From Axinella damicornis (lineage: Eukaryota; Porifera; Demospongiae; Axinellida; Axinellidae), in contig OZ007506.1 in NCBI GenBank assembly GCA_963931865.1, forward strand, positions 2,724,926 to 2,788,925: 64,000 nucleotides of DNA, in the 5' to 3' direction. Below are positions 29,822-39,479 of this stretch, piece after piece. The notes below the pieces were generated by a model, which was not told the origin of the DNA, did no database searches, and saw only the letters and a program-made list of their open reading frames with translations. Position 1 is the stretch's first letter; each line of letters starts with the position of its first letter. The translations under genes were made by a program, and so were the position numbers.

Positions 29822-30021
29822 NNNNNNNNNNNNNNNNNNNNNNNNNNNNNNNNNNNNNNNNNNNNNNNNNNNNNNNNNNNNNNNNNNNNNNNNNNNNNNN
29901 NNNNNNNNNNNNNNNNNNNNNNNNNNNNNNNNNNNNNNNNNNNNNNNNNNNNNNNNNNNNNNNNNNNNNNNNNNNNNNNNNNNNNNNNNNNNNNNNNNNN
30001 NNNNNNNNNNNNNNNNNNNNN
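29822..30021. other. Assembly gap (200 N)
   Basis: A run of exactly 200 N, probably a placeholder of unknown true size. It lies just upstream of the first visible SLC30A9 exon, so 5' exons may be lost here. Confidence 1.
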
Positions 30022-31122
30022 ATAGGCATCTACTTAGCCTCGTACCCAGGCCTTCAAATCGCGGGGGGAAGGCCTGGTATACACTGTATAGGCTAGCATC
30101 TACTGTGCTTCTCACTCTTTAGGAGAAGACTGAGGAAGAGATAAGGGAGTTGGTAGATGCCCTCCTTGGATAAAGAAGTAAATGGAGAGTGAGAGTTGTG
30201 TGGCAGGAGAGGAGCATTAAGACTAGTGGTGTAGGTATAGTGAAGAGTGCATGGATGATATTACATAGCTCTTAAAACTGAGGAAGTGGATGTGTACCTC
30301 CTCAGTGGCATCAGCAAATTAAGACGAACACCGCTACTGGACCTACCTATGTATCGAACTCTGAGCTGTACATGACATGTCCTACAGAACACATGGTGTG
30401 CTGGACCAGTGTGCTGCAAGCATATAGTACCTGCCATGTCGCCGCTATAGACTATAGCCTGACTCATAGTTCCTGTGTTGTGCATATGTGTGTTATATTT
30501 CTGGGGCCTGTGTGAGGTTGTGCTGTGCTCATGCAGTCACATTCTGATGACAGTCTTGTACATGTATATAGAACTGTTCCCCATGCATGTGCACTCACTC
30601 ACGCCACAATGTCGCATATATTGCTTGGTTCATACAATTATACCTACATGTGTATAGCTATATATCCTATTACTAGCCTTGTTCCCAGTCCGGCCATGCT
30701 CATGCAGCTTTCCATTGCTTGCAGTACGGAAACGTGTACTGCAAGTGACGAAAAGCTGAGCATGCATGCGACTGGAAATAGCCTGTTACCATTGGAGACA
30801 CAGTAACCCAGGACTATAGCTAATCGCTAATAATTGGTCGGGGGACTACCTTCTTTCTGGATTACTTTATACTAACAGTACCTATAGTACAGCCAGGATC
30901 GGAGGCACCACAATTAAGCTCCTGCATGCCTAGTGTAGATGAATTATAAAATTTAATCACACAATAGAACCCCATTACAACACACCTCATTCTAAGGTAT
31001 GTATGCTCTTTTTGGAATACAATGTAAAAAGCAGAGTCAAAGACAGTTGTGTCACAGCTATGTGTGTGTGTGCATGTGTATGTGTGCATGCATAAATAAT
31101 TATGGTAAAATTCATAAAAGAA
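30022..31122. other. Repeat-bearing intergenic region
   Basis: Contains a GCCTCGTACCCAGGCCTT foldback (30033-30092), a dispersed repeat (about 30270-30600) resembling 34880-35240, and a GTTCCCAGTC...GACTGG element (30675-30780). No gene was recognised; earlier SLC30A9 exons or its promoter could lie here. Confidence 0.5.
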
Positions 31123-32108
31123 CTAAACAACATGAGTTTGTCTTCGTCTTATCGGGTATATTGGACGGGCAAGCTTCCAATACTCCAGGCAATTCTTCCA
31201 AAGCCCTCGGTCAAACGGGTTTCTATACCTGCCGTCCTTCGTTCTGAAGTGGCGGTAGCGCCGGTAGTTAGCTCTCTCATTGGTGGTCAAGTTGGAGACT
31301 ATCATCATCGCCTAGGTAAAGGTGGGGGGAAGTTGGGTGAGAGGATAAATGGGGGGGAGGGGGCTATACTGAGGCTCCACCCACTGGTAAAAATCTGATC
31401 TGAGTACGTATGAACTTTGACCTTCAAAACTTACTTGGAAAATGACCTGGACAAGGCCTGAGATGAAGAAGATGGTGAAGAGTGTCACTCCAACATACAT
31501 GGTGAAGTCCATGCCGGTCACCTGGCAGATTTTCCACAAGAAATAGAGGCAGAAGACGCCATTTACCCCCAGCACATAGAGGAATATACTGAATGGTATC
31601 CTGCGAGGGGGGAGGGGGGGGGGGGGGGGGGGGGGGGAGAGGGAGGGTAGGTGAAAGGGAGAGCAAGGCAGAAGGAAGGAAGGGAGGGAGAGAACGAGAG
31701 GGAAGTAAGGAGGATGAAAGGGAGGCAAGGAGAGAGAAGGAGAGGGATGGAGAGAGGGAAGGAAGGAGGAGAGAGGGAGGGAAATGGAGGAGTTCAGGTC
31801 AGAAATTATGTGAGTCCATCTCCAGTCAAAGGCGGGCAGCTATAGTATTAACAAATGTCCATTACAGACCCGTGTTACAATGTAGTAACATCAAATCTAC
31901 CTACACTTCAAATCTGACCTGTTTTTCCTTCCAATGCAGTTGTCAATCCAGGGGCAGTGGTGATCAAACTCTTGCACACAGCGGTCACACTGGCGGCAGT
32001 GCTTTGCACGCACGGGCCTGACCACTTTACACGTGTGGCACATGTTGTAGATTGGGTTGTTGATGTCATTGTAGTCACCCCACGCTGCTGGGTTGCCAAT
32101 CTGGGTAA

Positions 32109-32144
<36 letters not shown>

Positions 32145-32469
32145 ACATGTGTGGAGGCAGAAGAAATTAGATATCAGGAGCGCATGAGCCGCCGAAGGTG
32201 GCGAAGGAGCGTCAAACTCAGCATGTACGCCCCAGCGGAAGTAGTAGTCCTTCACACGTCCCCAAATTTTACCTTATACGGCAAGAGGTTATTACGTAAA
32301 AGTGTGATTGGCGTTTGTGTGGTACCGCAAAGGTCTTCCATATAAGGTGTGACCGTAAGGCGTGAGCATGTCTATACTAGTTCGACGCTCCTTCGCCGCC
32401 TTCGGCTGCTCATGTGCTCCTGGTGATATGTTTGTGGGGGATTTTACCACACACTTCCCTCTCACAGGC

Positions 32470-32504
<35 letters not shown>

Positions 32505-35500
32505 ACCATCTTGATGGCCTCATCGTAAGCCTCTCGGTTTGGCTTGATGTAGCCGGGGTCGCTGAACTTGGACCATACGAACATCACCCACAGGAACACA
32601 CTGAACACCCAGAACCCCAGGTGAAGGTTCCAGTGCTGCTCCAACGATACTGGCACCACCTGGGAGGAGAAGATACAGTCATGTGACTCAGGGGGTGGGG
32701 AAAGATACAGCTACAGTCATGCAAATTTAGGATAGAGCAAGACACAGTCATGTGAGTCAGGATGCAGTCACATGACTTTGGGGTGACAGTCATGTGATCC
32801 ATATGCTATCCCACCTTGATGAAGTAGAGTGGATAAGCCCAAAAGACCATGGAACAGACGAAGAACACCACGGCCCATCGACTCCTCCCAGGAGGACCAA
32901 ATACAATTGTCCTGGGGTGAGGGGGATGATTGACAATCATGAGCCATGGTTTTGCCAGGTCACAGTCAGCGGTAGTCAAAATTGATCTTTGCAGGATTTT
33001 ACCACAGCTACATGATTTGTACTTTAACCACCACACAGTGCATGTCATGTGACCTTCAGATGCCTCATGCATTATCCAACCCTCAGCCGTTATTATATTT
33101 TTCTTGCACACTAATTAAAACCACACAATGCACTGCAAACTGGTCTATGAATGTCATTTACGTACAGTGAGGGGAACGTTTTTAAATGTAAGCCGAGTGG
33201 TGGTCCAACCACTACACTTCGTACGCACACAGTGAACTTTGACCCCACATTCCTTCTCTTCCTTTCCACCTCATGCTCACCATACCACACATCTAATTTT
33301 GGTTGCATTTGCATCTTCATATCTACTCCCCCAAAGCACGCAGACATTCACTCCATGCACGTTGTGCCTCCACTCATTTCCTTGCCCATACCTACATGTA
33401 CAGCTGATAAACCCACACACTAGTTCCCCCCACGCCCATCCACCCACCGTAAATATTTGTGCTATCTCCCCATTCCTTCTCTCACCCATCTCCCACCCAC
33501 TCACCCATCCCCACCCACTCACCCACCCACACTCACTCACCCACCCATCCCCACCCACTCACCCACCCATCCCCACCCACTCACTCACCCATCCCCACCC
33601 ACTCACCCACCCACCCCCACCCACCCACCCATCACCCACCCACCCATCCCCACCCACCCACCTCCAGTCCCAGATACTTGCAATGTCCCTAGTGTCCAGG
33701 AACTTGACCAGCTGCCGATGCCTCCTGCCAGCAGCCAGCATCTTGGGTGTCTTGCTGTTGCTGTCAGCGTCCTCAACGTTTGCACCCTAGAGTTTGGGGG
33801 AGTGAGGAAGGTTATGATATGGTTCCTAAAAACATGACTGAGGTAGTTTCCTAAACTTTGTAGAGTTGAATCTGCAACAAATGTCACAATGGAGGGAATG
33901 GACAGTTCAGCAGTGCTGGTTGTAGTACGTTAGTGGGTGAAAGTAGTCTAATTTGAATTTGACAGTGACTATCTGAGATAGGTGAGGTTTGAATGTGCAG
34001 CAGTCCTACATACGTGTTCCATTAGCATTTCTGCACATTGGATGTCTCCCTTGATGGAGGCCGAGTGTAATGGGGTCTAGAGGGGAGGAGGGAGGGACGG
34101 AGGCAGGGAGGGAGGTAGGGAGGGAGGCAGGGAGTGAGTGTGTGAGTGAGGGAGGGTTGGAGGCAGGGAGGGTGGGAGGGAGGCAGGGTGGGTGGGAGGG
34201 AGGGAGGGAGGGTGGGGGGGAGGGAGGGAGGGAGGGAGGGAGGGAGGGAGGGAGGGAGGGAGGGAGGGAGGGAGGGAGGGAGGGAGGGAGGGAGGGAGGG
34301 AGGGAGGGAGGGGGGAGGGACGGAGGGAGGGAGGGAGGGAAGCAAACAGGTTACACTCCATACAACTTCCAGTGATTCCCACCCACTTGTTAGCAGATAG
34401 AATGATAGACACATGATCACACCCACCCATCCACCCACCTGGCCAAAGGAGTCTCTCTGTCTTGGGTTGAGCCCTGCATTCAGCAGCAGAAACACACATT
34501 CTGGGTGCCCTGCAAATCAGGAAAAAATGTCATTTACTTGAGGTGGAGGTTAGCCTGTAGACCAAACAAGCATGAACTACATCAAGATATCAGTAACAGC
34601 CACCATTGCAAAAGTGGGCGGGACTACTATCATGCACTTGAAAGACTATATCCTGAGAATGTTGCTCATTGGGCGAGCGTGAGCGTGCCCCACACTAGTC
34701 GTAGTCTCGCGTGCGGCGCTATATGGCGCTGTACTTCGTATAATTATGTACGTCGATCTGTCTCCCATACCGTAAATCCGGCGTGTGCAATATAACGTAC
34801 GAAACATTGCATTCATTTCCGGACGTCGTACCGTAATTCTTCACCGTGCACGAGAGTCTGGCACCGAGACAAAGACACAGATCGATCGTGACCTACCTAC
34901 CTCTGTACCTCCCCAGTGGTGACAGCAAAGACAAACACCGCTGGTGGACCTACCTATTCATTGACCTCAGAGCTGTAGCTACGTGTACGTGTCCTGCAGA
35001 GCACATGGTGCTGGACCAGTGTGCAGCATGCATAGCTATTGGTTTTGTGATTAATTGCCATATCCATATCGGCTTCAGCTAGCCTCACTCTGTGTTGTGC
35101 ATATGCGACAGTGTACTTTTGGTGTGATATTCTGGGACCTGAGCTGTTCTCATGTAGCTAGTCACATTCTGATGACAGTCTTGTACGTAGCTACAACCGT
35201 TGGCACTCACTCACGCTCGCCCCACAATGTCACACATTCCACTAGTTATAATCTGACCATAATGCATATACGTAAATGTTTGCAGGATGGTTATTTCATT
35301 GATCACATCTCGGCTTTAATTGCCTACTCACTACACTGCATACAGAAGGGAGCCCTGGATTGCTTGAAGTACATGCAGTCAGCACACACAAGTACATGTA
35401 AGTACCTTTGAAGGCCGCCCAGTGGAGAGCACTGTCACCATTGATGTCAACATGGAACTTGTTTGCCCCTTTCTGAACCAGGTAACTGACACACAGAGAC

Positions 35501-36151
35501 TGTCCGTACTGTGCGGCTATAATGAGAGGGGAGCATCCGTTCAAATCTGTCACATCTATGGGTACTCCTTGTTCCAGAAAGAGATCCACCGTGATTGCAT
35601 GTCCGTGGACGCAAGCCCAGTGGATGGGGCGAGGACCGTAATCATTATCACTGTGTTCGTTCAGTGGAACCCCCTTCTCCAGGAGGTAGTTTATGATTTC
35701 GTTGTGTCCCCCCAGAGCAGCCCAGTGTATGAGGGTGTGTCCCTCAGGGTCCCTCTTCTGGACAAACTCGTTCCCTTCTTTTTCACCAATCTCTTTCACC
35801 TTTGCAAAGTTTCTGGAGGGAAGTCAAAGTGCATACATCATCACAAAACCATGTAAGCACACTGCACTCTGTGGTATGCATCCCTGGGAGCATTCCACCA
35901 TAAAGGTCAAAGTTCAAGTTAAAATCAGCAGACCCATGCTTATTGTAGATTTGATTCTGCAACACTGCTAAGAAACACTAAATGGTCCAGTGCATTTTAT
36001 TAATGCCCTACTGCAAATTAAATGACTAATCTGATAATCACCGCCCACGCCCCTACCCATATTTGCAGGCGTTCACGATTTCCTTTAGTGATTTTTCTTC
36101 ATCATCCTCTTCGACTTCTACGTCGCTCTCTTCTGTGTCACTGTAAGACAT
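31123..36151 (-). CDS. Ankyrin-repeat DHHC palmitoyltransferase (HIP14/ZDHHC17-ZDHHC13-like)
   Basis: Ten exons (minus): 36151-36057, 35812-35406, 34509-34439, 34076-34014, 33786-33662, 32911-32815, 32659-32507, 32100-31919, 31600-31435 and 31311-31123. All phases agree, giving 515 residues, shorter than vertebrate ZDHHC17 (about 630). It would attach palmitate to cysteines of client proteins, typically on Golgi or vesicle membranes. The N-terminus is acidic ([19 protein letters not shown]). Ankyrin repeats follow, with cores such as [23 protein letters not shown] and [11 protein letters not shown]. Two transmembrane segments, a Cys-rich domain, the catalytic DHHC in [15 protein letters not shown], and two more hydrophobic segments complete the fold. 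The tail has TTNE, the DHHC-family TTxE motif, followed by RNPFDRG. Which vertebrate paralogue it matches is unresolved. Confidence 0.95.
31604..31795. repeat. Poly-G / GGGA tract abutting ZDHHC acceptor
   Basis: A G run (about 31609-31636) followed by AGGGAGGGAGAG-type repeats, immediately upstream (in transcript sense, C/T-rich) of the exon starting at 31600. Confidence 0.85.
32103..32145. repeat. (GT)n microsatellite at ZDHHC acceptor
   Basis: A GT dinucleotide run (CA in the transcript) just before the exon starting at 32100. Confidence 0.85.
32169..32429. mobile_element. MITE with ATATCAGGAGC ends
   Basis: The left end ATATCAGGAGCGCATGAGCC and the right end GGCTGCTCATGTGCTCCTGGTGATAT are inverted. 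The inner arms CGAAGGAGCGTC / GACGCTCCTTCG also pair. About 260 bp, no coding capacity. Confidence 0.8.
32470..32502. repeat. Poly-C tract (about 33 nt) at ZDHHC donor
   Basis: A C homopolymer (G in the transcript) five bases beyond the donor of the exon ending at 32507. Confidence 0.9.
33475..33661. repeat. CACCCACTCACCCATCC minisatellite starting at ZDHHC donor
   Basis: Tandem CACCCA/CTCACCCATCC units. In the transcript the donor AG|GTGGGT is itself the first repeat unit, followed by more GTGGGTGGG copies. Confidence 0.85.
34080..34345. repeat. (GGGA)n tract abutting ZDHHC acceptor
   Basis: A long AGGGAGGG array, with a pure 4-bp period at about 34220-34310, starting a few bases from the exon boundary at 34076. 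C/T-rich in the sense of the gene. Confidence 0.9.
34880..35245. repeat. Dispersed repeat, related to 30270-30600
   Basis: Shares stretches such as GGACCTACCTAT, CAGAGCTGTA, GGACCAGTGTGC and CACATTCTGATGACAGTCTT with 30270-30600. Parts also recur at 39130-39430. No domain is recognisable; it is a low-copy interspersed repeat in a ZDHHC intron. Confidence 0.65.
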
Positions 36152-36346
36152 CTTCACGCTTCGTTCAATAGAGTACACACGCAGAACGTTTAAACAACAG
36201 AGACTCGATCGATCGATCGACTGGGCGTAGCAGTTGTACACGTGGGCATTATATAGGGTGCACCGGTGACCGGTGAGGCCGGCCGCGCCGGCCGGCCCAG
36301 TTGAGGGGCGCGCGAAAGTAGGAGTCAAGGTGTCACCGGAGTCAAC
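36152..36346. promoter_or_regulatory. CpG-rich bidirectional promoter, ZDHHC gene / NDUFA2
   Basis: 195 bp between divergent start codons. It includes a (GATC)n run (ATCGATCGATCGATCGA) and a palindromic GGCCGGCCGCGCCGGCCGGCC block. Dual promoter use is inferred from head-to-head spacing. Confidence 0.65.
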
Positions 36347-37569
36347 ATGGCCGCGTGGAGGCAAGCAATATCAAGAAACCTCAAAGAGATACGCATCCAC
36401 GTTTGCCAAACGTCCCAAAGCAGTCAAGGAGTTAGGCAAGTCGATCCCAAATGGCTTGACAGAACAACCAACAATACTGCATGCAAGTTGTCGTTTGTCT
36501 TTTTGATGGGCACTAAATGGAATCAAGAGTGTATAATAATAAGAGAGTATCGAACTCGATATAGGCTAACGTTGAATGTATGCGGAAAGTAACGTGACAT
36601 CCGGTATGGTGCTAACGTCAAAAACACAATCTTACCTGACATAGACGGCATGGCTACCGTACCACAGCTAGCTAGCCTCTTTGACGACTCGACGATCAAG
36701 GCGTGCGTGCAGCAAGTAAACTCGGCCATATCGGGGAGTACTATAGTTGACTAGTCCGTGTGGATCACGTGCACCATACTGGATGTCACGTTACTTTCCG
36801 CATACATTCAACGTAGCCTATAGCGAGTTCGATACTCTCTTCTTATTATTATACACTCTTGATGGAATGTACTCCTCTGCAGGGATTTTATTGAGAGGAA
36901 CTATGTTGAGCTGAAGCAACAGAATCCCAAATTTCCGTTCCTGATTCGGGAATGCAGTGGTGTACAACCAAAACTGTATGGGAGATTTGGTAGGCTCCAG
37001 TCCTTTACTTGACTAGTCTCGCTGGCTCCTTGAGACTGTTTGCTAGGTCCCTGATGTACACCCTTTAGGTTTCATCCTAGTCTTGAAACCAGACCCTTCG
37101 CATGGGGGTCTGGGCACATGCCTACATTTGAGTTGTCCTCACGGATTGCAATTATGACATAATTAGCGATCAACTGCGATACCACTTATACAATCACAGT
37201 CCTGCTTGTTGCTCTCCTTGACGTTTGTCAGACACTCGTGGGTAACTCTGTACGGCACAGCGATTTGCTGTGTCTAGTCGCTGGCAACACTGAAAAGCCT
37301 GGAGAAAAATCATTCCCTGACATCATTCACAAATAACGCTTCTGATTCGTTAGGTCAGCATTCCGACCTGGGGACAACTCTCGATTGTAAGATGGTGCCC
37401 AGACCCTTCCTCCTCCCCGTGGGAAGGGTCTGGTTCCGAGACTAGTTTTATCCCCATCTATATATCCACTGCAGACTACGGGCAAGAGAAGTGTGTCTCT
37501 CTCACGAACTTGAACAGTGATCAAGTTTTACATGCAGTAGAAAAACTGGTAACCGAAGGGCAAAAGTGA
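36347..37569 (+). CDS. NDUFA2: NADH dehydrogenase [ubiquinone] 1 alpha subcomplex subunit 2
   Basis: Three exons: 36347-36435, 36883-36989 and 37475-37569, phase-consistent, 96 residues (human about 99). It is an accessory subunit of mitochondrial complex I with a thioredoxin-like fold. Diagnostic segments are [54 protein letters not shown] and the C-terminal [14 protein letters not shown]. Intron 1 uses a GC donor (AG|GCAAGT) with a normal AG acceptor; the flanking residues R-D-F-I-E confirm the join. Intron 1 hosts a foldback element and intron 2 a MITE. The start ATG is followed by AAWRQAIS, as expected for the short family N-terminus. Confidence 0.95.
36516..36872. mobile_element. Foldback MITE in NDUFA2 intron 1
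   Basis: The left arm (ATCAAGAGTGTATAATAATA through CATCCGGTATGGTG, about 36522-36612) is matched by a right arm (CACCATACTGGATGTCACG through TTATACACTCTTGAT, about 36772-36863). The arms are about 92 bp; the spacer about 160 bp. Confidence 0.85.
37074..37446. mobile_element. MITE family A, copy 2, in NDUFA2 intron 2
   Basis: Ends TAGTCTTGAAACCAGACCCT and AGGGTCTGGTTCCGAGACTA are inverted, with inner GGTCTGGGCAC / GTGCCCAGACC and GTTGTCC / GGACAAC. The interior (ACGGCACAGCGATTTGC, TGTCTAGTCGCTGG) matches copy 1 at 8840-9190 in inverted orientation. Confidence 0.8.
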
Positions 37570-37656
37570 TCAGCCAAGACATTCTACTTGTGTACGTGCT
37601 GACAGTGCAGCTGGTATTGTCCCATTGTGACGTGCATGTGTTGTTGTGCATATAGT

Positions 37657-38092
37657 ATACCTTAAGGTCACTATTATTTGCGGGTATTAAATTTAGCGAA
37701 TTTTAGCGAATTTGAAAAAATCGCTAAATTTTGACCCCGCAAACAATATATAGTATTAGCAGTGTGTGACGTCACATACGTGTGTATTAATTGGAGCGAG
37801 TCACAAGCTAGCCACCTACGAAGCGATCTGCAAAGGTAGTTAGCTGTATCAGAGGCTATCCACGAGGCGAGAGCAAGACCAGAGACATCATTCTGAAAAG
37901 TGAGTTTGTCCTACCTGTTGCACTAGCCTTTACCAACAGACTGAGCCATGCTGAGCAGCGTGGTTGCCTCGAACGGATTAGTTGCCAGCAGCTCTGGTGA
38001 GTTAAAACGCTAAAATTAATACTCGCCAAATCCGCTACATGCCCAATTCGCTAAAATTAGTACCTGCAAATAATAGTGACCTTAAGGTAGTA
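37657..38092. mobile_element. MITE with TACCTTAAGGTCAC ends
   Basis: Left TACCTTAAGGTCACTATTAT and right ATAATAGTGACCTTAAGGTA are exact reverse complements, extended by TTGCGGGTA / TACCTGCAA. ACCTTAAGGT is itself palindromic. The interior has repeated TTAGCGAATTT. Confidence 0.85.
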
Positions 38093-39479
38093 CATTGTTT
38101 ATGTAATGTTGTGCTGCAACATACTGTAACTATGTTATGAGCGAGCTGCTAGAACTATCCAGACTGGGAAAAAACTTAACTGCCAGAAATGTACTTAACG
38201 GAGGTCCTATAAGGCAAGGAGACTGTTTTGTCAGCCTATTCATGCGAAGGAGAGAAATGAAATGGCCCCTCCGGGCTCCAACTAAGAGCTTTTCATGGCC
38301 AAGCCCAACATGCCCATGCTGTTTGTATCCTTCAGGTGCACCCACCTCCCCTTGTCCCACCACCCTTACTGCTCGTGTAGAACCAATCTCCCAATTAAGG
38401 ACATTGCCAGAAGAGACATTACAAGATGAGAGTTTCATGCCGTCTTTATTGGTTAGTCATGCAAACGCAATTAGTACTAAGGGTTGTGGAGTGTTGTGAT
38501 GTGTACATGTTAACCCTCTGAGCTGAATGGAAACTTGGATGAAGGAAAGATGTTGGGGGTCAACCTTTTGATGGAGCCAGTGTAAAATTTGTCTTGCTAA
38601 GTACAAAGTCCCCAATATCTATGCTAAGGTGCTGGCTTCCATGGATGACATCGTTGAGCTTTGTCATTCACAGGATAGGCAATATCGTCCTCCCGGTGTA
38701 CGTGGGGTGTCAGCTTGATCACGATTGGGGCAAGCCTGCTGTAAACTTATATATATATTTCGTTTCGTACGTCATGCCGTAAATCATTCCTGCTCGTGAT
38801 TGCATCATGTGTTAATTCAAACCACAAGTGTTGCGACTTGGAGCCACTGTCTGACTGAGACTATGGACAGTCTACCTCAACAAGGCCTTATAAGGATGGA
38901 GACTATAGCGCGCGGTTAGGGGCTAAAGCATTTCATGAAGACGGGGAGAGTGCTTCAAGCCATCTCATGTCCTGCATGCAAATCACATCGTAGTGTGCAG
39001 CATGCATAGCTACCAGTAGCTATAAACCATCACGGTGTGATGAGCCTGTTAGACTGCTTCAGCTATTGCCAGAGGATGGGAAATTGACTGGCCTGCGCTC
39101 AGTAACACTCAACTCACTGCATGTGGTGGTCATGACACAGATCGCTCGTGGACCTACCTATTCAGTGGCGCTGAGTCTACCTCTAAGTTGCCCTCGGTCA
39201 CCTGGGCGACAGCAAAGACGGAGACGGCTCGTGCACCTACCTATTCAGTGGCAAGTGAGCAATATGGGCTACCATATGACAAAAAAAGATTCGTCTGTTG
39301 ATTCCATGTAGCTATTGTTGCCTTATGTCATGACAAGCGCATGGTGTGGTGGACCATAATTTATGCAGCATGCATGTAGGCACAATTGTACTTTCAGTGT
39401 ACATGTCTGATTGTCATATTATGATTTCTGTTGCCTCAGTCACGTGCATGCAAATACTCCATGGTATTAGCAAACCAGA
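38093..39479. other. Non-coding, repeat-bearing stretch
   Basis: No frame resembles a known protein. A copy of the dispersed repeat sharing CACCTACCTATTCAGTGGC lies at 39130-39430. The 120-codon frame starting at 38137 has no recognisable motif and no splice support. Confidence 0.45.

Noticed and set aside
29762..30122. Frames spanning the N run
   Set aside because: They consist of unknown residues across an assembly gap.
34022..34499. LPPSLPPS repeat protein frame
   Set aside because: Translation of (GGGA)n intron sequence between two ZDHHC exons.
38137..38499. 120-codon plus frame after the NDUFA2 gene
   Set aside because: No recognisable motif, splice support or repeat in relatives; composition like surrounding non-coding DNA.
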